Shown: positions 36,762 to 45,008 of the stretch, piece by piece | Layout of the letters: each line of letters starts with the position of its first letter | How positions within the stretch are numbered: position 1 is the first letter of the stretch | Assembly: GCA_032718475.1 (NCBI GenBank) | Contig: JAUCBJ010006308.1 | Span: 1 to 45,008 of the forward strand | DNA: 45,008 nucleotides | Source of the DNA: Nemertoderma westbladi | Taxonomy: Eukaryota > Xenacoelomorpha > Nemertodermatida > Nemertodermatidae | Direction of reading: 5' to 3' | The notes under the pieces: model-generated | What the model was told of the DNA's origin: nothing | The model's input: only the letters and a program-made list of their open reading frames with translations | Databases searched by the model: none | Position numbers and translations under genes: made by a program

Positions 36762-38604
36762 GGGGCGGGCGTCACGAAGCTCTGTTAATTTTAAAGTTAA
36801 CGGAGGTTTAACGGAAGTGCACTTAACGGAGAACTCATAATGGGCGACACGAACGAGTATTTAGGCCTCCGTTAGTGAGTTCTCCGTTAAGGCTCCGTTA
36901 GTACTAAACGTGATACTTTCCAAATGATTATAAAATTGCGTACAGGTGAGTGTTGTTGTGGTTGCTTAGGCAACTCGATAATGTTATTGTTGGAGTGCCG
37001 TTTCAAATTGAAACCCTTCCACATCTAAAAAATATTATACTACCGCACATGCAGTACATACTACCGCTAGAGTTTCATGTTTAGGCAATAGCGCACATAA
37101 TTAATGTTAAGATCTGGCATCTGGGGCGGGCGACAAGAAGCTCCGTTAATTTTAAAGTTAACGGAGGTTTAACGGAAGTGCACTTAACGGAGAACTCATA
37201 ATGGGCGACACGAACGAGTATTTAGGCCTCCGTTAGTGAGTTCTCCGTTAAGGCTCCGTTAGTAATAAATGTGATACTTTCCAAACGATCATAAAATTGC
37301 GTACACGTGAATGTTGTTGTGGTTGCTTAGGCAACTCGATAATGTTATTGTTGGAGTGCCGTTTCAAATTGAAACCCTTCCACATCTAAAAAATATTATA
37401 TACCAAAGCAGTACATACTACCGCTACAGTTTCATGTTTAGGCAATAGCGCACACAATTAATGTTAAGATCGGGAATGTAACATCATCAAAACAACTAAT
37501 AGAGCATATGGAGTGCCCGAGTATTGGGTAGAAATCTACTCTACTCAATGACCAACGACTTCCACCTGGTCATTGAGGAATCGTTCGTAAAATTATGTAT
37601 CTCTAAGATTTCTGAAAGGGTCTAACTGATGACGGAAAACTAAGTTGAACTGTGTTTATAACCGTGATCGCACATCTAAGTCCACCCACATCAGCTGTAA
37701 TGCGCCGCAATGTTTAATTAGAACTCAAATAGGACTTTGATAATGCGGAGATGATTGAATGTCACACAGAACGTGAATTCAAGTTCTATACTATGAAAGC
37801 TATATATATAGTTTTTCAGAATGCTTTTAGTTATGTAGAGTAGAATACAAAATATTTATTAACGGAACCTTAAAGGTGCTTTCTGGTGGATGGTGTAAAA
37901 TACCTTAACGGATAGTCCTCCGTTAGTGTAACGGAGCTTCGAGACGTTGGATTCCGTTAGTTAAAGCCGCCGTTAATTTAACGGAGGCTTCGTGTCGCTC
38001 ATAATTTTAGTTAACGGCGCCGTTAGCACTAACGGAGCTTCTTGTCGCCCGCCCCTGGAATGTAACATCATCAAAACAACTAATAGAGCATATGTAGTGC
38101 CCGAGTATTGGGTAGAAATCTCTCAATCTCTCAATGACCAACGACTTCCACCTGGTCATTGAGGAATCGTTCGTAAAATTAGGTATCTCTACGATTGCTG
38201 AAAGGGTCTAACTGATGACGGAAAACTAAGTTGAACTGTGTTTATAACTGTGATTGCACATCTAAGTCCACCCACATCAGCTGTAACGCCCCGCAATGTT
38301 TAATTAGAACTACCGTCAAATAGGACTTGGATATATGGATAATGCGGAGATTATTGAATGTCACACAGAACATGAATTCAAGTTCTATACTATGAAAGCT
38401 ATAAATATAGTTTTTCAGAATGCATTTAGTTATGTAGAGTAGAATACAAAACATTTCTTAACGGAACTTTAAAGGTGCCTACTGGTGGATGGTGTAAAAT
38501 ACCTTAATGGAAAGTCCTCCGTTAGTGTAACGGAGCTTCAAGTCGCTGGCTTCCGTTAGTTAACGGCGCCGTTAGCACTAACGGAGCTTCTTGTCGCCCG
38601 CCCC
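36762..38604. mobile_element. MITE with perfect inverted termini, interrupted by a second copy of itself
   Basis: It begins GGGGCGGGCGTCACGAAGCT and ends with the inverse of GGGGCGGGCGACAAGAAGCT. Subterminal regions are packed with ttaacggag/ctccgttaa words in both orientations. Without the inserted copy (37123-38055) the element is about 910 bp, close to the inner copy's 933 bp. The left half (36762-37122) matches the inner left half, and the right half (38056-38604) matches the inner right half from ggaatgtaacatcatcaaaa onward. No transposase is encoded. Target duplications were not resolved; superfamily uncertain. Confidence 0.9.
37123..38055. mobile_element. inner copy of the same MITE
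   Basis: The ends are perfect inverted repeats beginning GGGGCGGGCGACAAGAAGCT and extending to ctccgtta. The middle reads continuously through aatgttaagatcgggaatgt, the place where the outer copy is split, so this is the intact form. Inner and outer copies are about 95% alike by eye, differing by small indels. The family is therefore recent and may still be moved by an autonomous partner elsewhere. Confidence 0.9.
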
Positions 38605-38660
38605 AGGTGGTCACATGATCACATTTTTTTATGAGCGGATTTGTAGGGCTATCCATAATT

Positions 38661-39165
38661 TTAGCACTTTACAACTTTAGAGGACATTACAGCATTGTAT
38701 TGGCCTGTATATTTAGTATTGTATTTGGTGTTATTGTTTACGTGGTAACCATGACGGCGTTAAGTAATATCCACTAAGGGAACATTACACAACGCCGTTA
38801 GTATTAACAGCGAGTTGTTATTTAGCACTTTACAACCTTAGAGGACATTACAGCATTGTATTGGCCTGTACATTTAGTATTTTATTTGGTGTTATTGTTT
38901 ACGTGGTAACCATGACGGCGTTAAGTAATATCCACTAAGGGAACATTACACAACGCCGTTAGTATTAACAGCGAGTTGTTATTTAGCACTTTACAACTTT
39001 TGAGGAAATTACAGCATTGTATTGGCCTGTACATTTAGTATTGTATTTGGTGTTATTGTTTACGTGGTAACCATGACGGCGTTAAGTAATCTCCACTAAG
39101 GGGACATTACTTAACGCCGTCATTGGATACCACGTAAACAATAGCTGGAAATTTGCCTGACAGTC
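38661..39165 (+). repeat. 161-bp tandem repeat, nearly three copies, ending in a hairpin
   Basis: ttagcactttacaac starts at 38661, 38822 and 38983, a 161-bp period. The last unit ends in a long hairpin: attgtttacgtggtaaccat and on (39055-39090) is inverted at 39106-39142 with a 15-nt loop and a few mismatches. Each earlier unit carries only the left arm plus cacaacgccgtta, a partial right arm. This could be tandem growth of a small inverted-repeat element. Confidence 0.85.
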
Positions 39166-39570
39166 AGGGCCTACTGCTTTACCTACCGGTAGGCGGGGTA
39201 TAGCTATTAATATCCAGTAGGGCCGAGCTATATTATTATAACATGGCTCTAAACACCGCCATAAATATAAGCTAACTTATTTATAACATAATTTATGTCA
39301 TTTTTACATATATTTATTCAACTTCAATTACCGTATTCCAGAATGTATTATTTCCATTTATGTTAATGAGTGCTGCTTTATTAAAATAATTCATTTTAAA
39401 GTAAAAAGAAGGTCTATTTGGCTAATATAATTACATAATACAACGTAAACGCTTTCGGCCTACCGGCCTGCCTCAGGATTAAAGAATACAGGAATGCACC
39501 ACCATGTTTGGTGAAATTTGAGAAATTCGAGAGAAAATTCGAGAAATTTTTTTTACGGATTCTGGATGAC
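39166..39570. other. no gene recognised
   Basis: AT-rich; nothing recognised beyond words such as taccggta. Confidence 0.4.
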
Positions 39571-39589
39571 AAATTTTAGTTCTCGAGTT

Positions 39590-40010
39590 ATAGCTGTCTG
39601 TTTGTCTCTCAGTCGGTCAGTCAGACAAAATTTAAAAAACACATGCAATGTAGGCCTACAATTTTCGCTATATGACATTTCCTGTTTAGTGATCAAATTT
39701 CTAATGTCAGTTTTAATGTTTCATGTATTCTAGATTGTCTGTCATTCTGCTTGCCCGCCTGCATGTCTATCTGTCAGCCTGTCTGTCTTGCTGTCTGTTG
39801 GCCTGCAGGCCTGTCTGTCAGTCAAAAAGTACTGAATGAAATACACAACTGAAAATATTGCAGAGGTTTTCCTGCTCTGTGATCCCATTTCTTATGTCCG
39901 TTTTAACGGTTAAAGGATTTTAGATGGTCTATTAGGTTGTCTGTCTGTCTGTTATATTTTGACGGACAGACCGACATGACATGACATGACAAGAACATGA
40001 CATGACCTAT
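39590..40010 (+). repeat. diverged tandem repeat with ctgtctgt tracts and a catga microsatellite
   Basis: Two copies, about 215 bp apart, of a unit with cctg...tgatc.catttct.atgt, ccgttttaa and ctgtctgtc. A catgacatgacatgac microsatellite ends it (about 39974-40005). Related text lies at 18720-18870. Confidence 0.6.
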
Positions 40011-40184
40011 AAGTTCATATGACCAATTTGTTAAAATGACTAATTTCTTGTTGTTTTAACAACATAAATACCATGTTCACGGAAAATTTTTTATACTGGA
40101 AAATAAATTTTGAACAGTTTTTCGTTGTATTTATGATTTACGATCACCTATCACTGTACTATACGTAAGTTATTCCACATTGGC

Positions 40185-40465
40185 GTGCCCTACAGTAGTT
40201 GGTTAAATCGGTTGCTTTGAATTCACATTCTCCTTAGGTCGAGGGTTCGATCCCATCATGGGGGATAGGGTAGTTTTCGTTTCGGCACGAATACATTAAA
40301 AATCCATAAATGGTAGTTAAATGAGAACTGGAGTTTCCTCTGGGGAATATACTGTAGGTCTGGGGGGTCTGGTCTGGTCTGAGGGGGCAATGGAAGTAAT
40401 TATTGAGACTTTGTGCGTAATCCCTGGCCTAACGGCCGAATAAAACTTAATTTTTGTATCACAAT
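40185..40465 (+). repeat. tRNA-derived SINE-like sequence
   Basis: A polymerase III type head has an A-box-like cagtagttggttaaatcgg (40193-40211) and a clear B box gagggttcgatccc (40241-40254). The body continues through ctggagtttcctctgggga and gactttgtgcgtaatccctg and ends near aataaaacttaatttttgta, a plausible 3' tail. The tRNA part has no proper acceptor or anticodon stem. It shares B-box type and some 3' wording with the 16.7-kb copy. Confidence 0.65.
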
Positions 40466-40799
40466 CCATCCATTTCTCACTCGTTTCATGAATTCCTGGC
40501 GAACTTCGCGGGTATCATAGGCCCTACTATACAATGCTTTGTCAGTAATTTCTATCACTCGTGATATATGCCGTTTGGCCCTTTCGCCACCAGAAAGGTG
40601 AGTTAATTAGCCGTAACAGACAGGACTAACTGGCGCAATGCAGAATGTCGTAGGCCTACAGTAGGATAATATATGAATGAATACTTAGAATGTACTGTCG
40701 ATGGGCACTTGTCAGACTAAGGAGTTAAATACTTTCAGTTTACATATTGAATAAATAATGTATACAACGCAGACTGATTCATACCAAACCTACCGCGTG

Positions 40800-41008
40800 G
40801 TGAGTCCGTAACGAAAAATGTGTGAGTCCGTAACGCTGTTCTTAAACCTTTCAGCTGCTATACCTAATAGATAGAGATAGACCTAATGGGTGGATTTGAT
40901 TGGTTGTTTAACCCAAAGGAAAATAATTGTCAGTGCAATATGAATGCGGGGTGTACTCCAAATTAAAACTTTTATTAAAATTAAAAGTACTTTTCGTTAC
41001 GGACTCAC
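40800..41008. mobile_element. small inverted-repeat element
   Basis: gtgagtccgtaacgaaaa (40800-40817) is exactly inverted at 40991-41008, and a third copy of the gtgagtccgtaacg core stands at 40822 in direct orientation. At 209 bp with no coding frame it fits a tiny MITE or a foldback remnant. No target duplication is evident. Confidence 0.55.
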
Positions 41009-41009
41009 A

Positions 41010-42910
41010 TAATTCTGTAGGCCTAATCTACAATTTTTGAAACTTTGACTACTCAATGCTACGATGTCAATATTCAAATTTTTATCATCAATAGCTTCTA
41101 CAGTAATAAATATTGAATTTTCGGTTGGTGTATTTACCTGTCTTAATCAGACAATTTCAATGGTAGTAAGATTATGTTAAAAATGACATGGATTAATTTT
41201 GACAAATTTGAAAATACGTAAAAATATTTCCCCATATTGAATAATGAAAAACCAGTTGTTACCCTCAAAAATATTAAAAATCCGTCACTTTTATTAAAAT
41301 TGTAATTCTTTCTCTCTCGTCATTTTGATACCAAAATTATGCTGATTAGATGTCTTTTTATTTTTGACGTATAAGTGTTACATCAATGGTGGAATTGCCC
41401 ATAGTAACTTACTAAACGTACCCAATTAAGGGTTTATCGTTAAACGCACCACAGAATCCACTAGTACTGTAATTTAAATGAAAAATAGAAGAAAAAAATT
41501 TAAAGATAGCTGCATATGTATATACAGTAGAAAAAAAACAAAAATAACTGCAGCAGACTCATACAACTACAACTTTTACAGAGACAAAACAGAAACAAAT
41601 TTTTTCAAATTGTGCGCCATAACTACAAAAGGTTGCAGACCATGTACACAGTACTGTACAGTGTAGTATAAAGTACGTGTTTCTGAGAGTTTGTAAAAAA
41701 TGCTTTCATTTAATTATTTAACAGCATGACCTACTATCAGACTATAGAATAGATACTGTACGACCCGCCAAGCTGTTGCAAAGCCCCTAAATTTAGTGGA
41801 CCAGTTATTTCTCTTAGATATAATCCCCTGAAACAATATGTCTAGCGCGTCGAAAGTACTTGTCCGGTTGTCCCTAACTAAAATTATGTCTTCTTTCAGG
41901 AGACAAATAAAAAGTTAATAGCTAGTTTTCGAGATATGAGTTCTTGGCACACATACCATATATCAACACCTTTGGGGATTGATAAAATTACCCAAAATAC
42001 ATCACCGTTCATTAGACCACATACTATGCTTTTTTGGTTTGTGAATCATTATTACCCGGGTTGAGAATCTTATCATATTAGTAAAGTACTACCTAATGGC
42101 ATGGCAAGGTACTGGCATGATAATTTTACTAAATTTTTACAATTACCACATTTTGCATTATTTGTTAAGGAATTAAAAAATACTTGCCAAGTACAGTATA
42201 GATTTTAAGAAATATTTGGGTGGGCACTTATCATGCAATGCACTTACCAAATTCTTAACAAATTTTGTATACCTAGTACATACTTTCGGTGACTTTATAA
42301 CTTGACAAAAATAGTAGTGGTGCTTGACACGCATTGCAATTAAAAATCAGTCACATGATCCACCGCCAATAAATGACTCATTCAGTCATTTTGTGGTCAG
42401 TAGGCCTACTGCTTTACTGCAGAGTTGCGTTTATTGAGTTTTCTTAATTTACGTTCAATTGCTTAATGAGTTTTGCTTACTTTAATAAATAGTGTATAAC
42501 GTTTTGTTACTTTAATTTATACTGGTAGTTTTATTGCTGTTTGTTTATTTCAATTCAATTGTTTATTGTATTTTGTACTCTTTATTTTTGTAATTCTTTA
42601 TAGAGTTTTGTAATCTTTAATTGTTTAGTGCCTTTTGTATACTTGTTTTGTTTATTGTTTATTTGTTTTGTTTGTACTATCTATATCGTTAATGAAATAT
42701 TTATGGTTTGCCTAATTGTCTGATTGTTGCTAATTGACAATTTAATTGAATTAATGCTTAATTGATACAATTAAAATTCAAATTATTTGAATGTTAGTGA
42801 AATTTGATTAATAACAATTGAATTTAATCGTAAGTTAGTCGCAAAGTTAATCGAAAGCAAGATTAGGAGCAAAAATATATTCAATCTTCTTAAGTACGCG
42901 GCACTATAGT
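41010..42910. other. no gene recognised
   Basis: About 1.9 kb of AT-rich sequence without repeats or coding frames I could support. A T-rich stretch at 42420-42680 with tttgttta/tttattg words is low complexity. Confidence 0.4.
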
Positions 42911-42916
42911 AAGGGA

Positions 42917-43101
42917 CACAGCAAACTTCGCACGCGAGAAAGCTTCGCCCTCACAATGAGTGTTAACAAACCTCGTTTATTGTTTTGGTTAGAAAAATTT
43001 ATCTCTGTAACCTATCGTGCCTGTAACCTGCCCCTTTCCCCCAATCGGGCGAAGGTTGGACGCGGGCGAAGGTTGGACACGGGAAAAGATTGCACCCAAC
43101 C
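42917..43101 (+). mobile_element. second cassette of about 185 bp containing a dispersed module copy
   Basis: cacagcaaacttcgcacgcg, agaaagcttcgccc, a full module (42974-43040), then gggcgaaggttggacgcggg, gcgaaggttggacacggg and gcacccaacc. Order and length match 32993-33180; here the module has its complete first block and a doubled ctgtaacct. Confidence 0.65.
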
Positions 43102-44000
43102 TACAGTACTGGTCCGGTATTGCAGTGTATTATGCTGTTAGGGATTCTACCGAAGAGAAGTAACTGGCCCACTAAATGTACAGTATGAGCTTTGCAGTAG
43201 CTTGGCGGGTCGTCTATAGTAGTAGTAGGTCATGTTAAACAGAAACAGAAAATATAATTAACTAGGCCTAACAGAAATTACAGAAACTAATATTTAATTC
43301 TGGAGTTTATGACCGATTAGGCTATCTCTCCACCCGAATAATATACGTAATATATAATAGGCTTATCGGGGCAGATTCGCCTAGCTAGGCCCAGAGGCCT
43401 AGGACACGATCAGACCGTAACACTGCAAACTGCCAGAAAATATTATATTTTATTTTATTTCCCTAATTCTGAAATACTGAAATAGGCCTACAGGTCTAGG
43501 CCTACTGCTGTATTGATGAGTGTGGTGCAGTGGTGTGACTGTCTGCCTGTAGTCTGATTGTCTGATGTATTGTTTTGGACTGCAATACAGCAATCTGACA
43601 ATATGGAAATATTTCCTGGAGTCACACGATTATTGGCTATTACTGCTGGAAATGGTCGTGAAGTTACCACTGTCTTTAGGGAATGGGCAGGTTGGTTTGT
43701 TTAGTAATGCGGTTTATAATAATTATAGTGCATAGTGTAGGGGTAGGGCAGTATCAGTGTGTATGGCCTAGCTCCCAGTACAGCAGTAGCTACAATAGAT
43801 GGATGCTGCGGTGGCTGGTGTAATGGGCCTACCCTACCCATCCCGTCCAACCACCGTCTACATTCAGACATTTTACATTGTCTGATTGTACATGCTGCCC
43901 ATTGTACATGTACATTGTAATACTCATGATACTGTACATTGTACATGTTCATACTGCCATAGGCCAGCAGGCAAACCGTACTGTAAGTAAATATTATCAC
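43102..44000. other. no gene recognised
   Basis: Several gcctac/taggcc words and small open frames without domains. The phrase acattgtacatgtacattgt at about 43893 is a short microsatellite-like palindrome. Confidence 0.4.
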
Positions 44001-44255
44001 GCTTGAAGGGAATCGAACTTATAGATCCTACCACCATAATAATAATAATAAATAATACATTGCAACGAATTAGCTATTAATTTGCAATTTATAGTTTGTT
44101 GCTGAGTAGGCCTAACTAATCGCTACTACTCTGAGTGTATGACTTATTTCCATTAGATCATTATAAGTCTGTAAGTATACTTTTATATGCTTAATGTAAC
44201 ACAGTACAATACTATAATATCAATTGAACGCGGCCAACGCACTACAGGATGTGGG
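44001..44255. other. isolated B-box-like site; nothing else recognised
   Basis: On the minus strand, 44020-44008 reads aagttcgattccc, close to a polymerase III B box. A short aat microsatellite stands at about 44036-44055. Confidence 0.3.
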
Positions 44256-44530
44256 ATCTAAGTTCGCTTCTCCTCTAGCAGTTTAGCATGTGCTAAGGAA
44301 TTTGTATAAATTGGGATCTAAGTTCACCAAGTTAGGATCTAAGTTCACCTAGTTCAGTAGTTAGGATCTAAGTTCCCCCGGACTGCCGGATAGGATCTAA
44401 GTTCACCTAGTTAGGATCTAAGTTCACCCAGATTTAGGATCTATGTTCGCATATATAGGACCCAAGTTCGCAAAGATATAAGTTCCTCAAACTGTAAAAG
44501 TCGGGCCCTGCAGGATCTAAGTTCGTTTAC
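44256..44530 (+). repeat. degenerate dispersed-tandem repeat of (a)ggatctaagttc(a/g)c
   Basis: About ten copies of ggatctaagttcacc or close variants (ggatctatgttcgc, ggacccaagttcgc, agatataagttcc) at irregular spacing of about 18-60 bp. The core word is conserved much better than the sequence between copies, unlike an ordinary minisatellite. It probably lies in an intron or upstream flank of the DNAJC2-like gene. Confidence 0.8.
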
Positions 44531-44724
44531 CGAAATATAATGCATTATAATAAATTTGCATGAAAATAGATTTAGTTTAAAATACATTATTAATCTAATA
44601 ACTGGCTGACTGGTGCCTATCAGTACTAATTCCATTGATTAAATGATTAAAATGAATATGATTGAAATGAAGGAAAATGAAAATGAAATGAAAATGAAGG
44701 AAAATGATTAACTTATGTTTGTAG

Positions 44725-44933
44725 GATCCAGGCCATGGTGTGTCGAAGCAGCTGGTGCCGCTTACCAAGAGTTACTCCGCAGACATTACTCCTTACTTAA
44801 CGGCAATGACGATTCAGACAACCTGGACGATGACGATACTTCCTCATCATCTGATGAAGTAGATGATGACGATGAGTCATATGTGATCTTTAATGATGAC
44901 TATCTTATGAAGCTTGACCCTGTGGATTGGAAG
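44725..44933 (+). CDS. DNAJC2: internal exon of a DNAJC2 (MPP11/zuotin)-type co-chaperone, gene continues past the window
   Basis: DNAJC2 is a J-domain protein that works with Hsp70 on the ribosome and also acts at ubiquitinated chromatin. The exon follows tatgtttgtag (3' splice site, phase 1) and is followed by GTAGAT right after ...DPVDWK (5' splice site, phase 0). Its 69 complete codons read SRPWCVEAAGAAYQELLRRH, an acidic/serine stretch (DDSDNLDDDD, SSSSDEVDDDDE), then FNDDYLMKLDPVDWK. In animal DNAJC2 proteins VEPVG and a basic patch come first, then acidic residues, then LDP.DWK just before the J domain: the same order. The open frame continues past the donor with unrelated residues, as expected in an intron. 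The first exon was not found. Confidence 0.7.
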
Positions 44934-45008
44934 GTAGATTATATCTTGGGGTTAATTCTGACACTGGCAACGCTTCTCTGTGAGATACATTTTCAACTTA
45001 ATTAGAAT

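Overview
The window looks like nuclear DNA of an invertebrate animal; the phylum cannot be resolved from sequence alone. The grounds are a DDX5-type helicase pair, a DNAJC2-type exon bounded by GT/AG splice signals, an ACSF2-like relic, a CR1/L2-like LINE, hAT- and piggyBac-like DNA elements, tRNA-derived repeats and many minisatellites, in AT-rich sequence with no operons or closely packed genes. The palindromic words TAGGCCTA and TACCGGTA recur throughout, and there are at least eight unusually long G/C homopolymers.

Layout. 1-5 kb: a 68-bp minisatellite, a small reverse-transcriptase relic, tRNA-like fragments and a long 21/22-bp minisatellite with a 147-bp higher-order period. 5.6-8.8 kb: a nest of inverted-repeat elements, including a foldback piggyBac-like element with TTAA at both ends. 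9-16 kb: a 5'-truncated LINE with an intact reverse-transcriptase frame, a hAT-like MITE and a second, broken LINE fragment. 16-20 kb: a SINE-like copy, dispersed repeats and a 37-bp minisatellite.

20-32 kb: the main genic part. Two intact, apparently intronless DDX5/DDX17-type DEAD-box helicase genes face each other tail to tail, about 8.2 kb apart. Their cores are almost identical while their ends differ strongly, which suggests gene conversion. Between them lie a cluster of minisatellites with GC-rich palindromes and an intronless, frameshifted ACSF2-like acyl-CoA synthetase pseudogene.

32-45 kb: a hAT derivative that still encodes the end of its transposase, a foldback element, a MITE inserted into another copy of the same MITE, a 161-bp tandem repeat ending in a hairpin, another SINE and, at the right edge, an exon matching the start of a DNAJC2/zuotin-type co-chaperone whose gene continues beyond the window.

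A short bipartite module (CGTTTATTGTTTTGGTT, a spacer, then CTGTAACCTGCTCCTTTCCC) is tandem at the left end and recurs at about ten other places on both strands. In two places it sits inside a matching cassette of about 185 bp. It is the best candidate here for an undescribed repeat family. The functional genes do not form a pathway: the helicases act in RNA metabolism and the DNAJC2-type protein at ribosomes and chromatin. All reads were by eye, without database searches.
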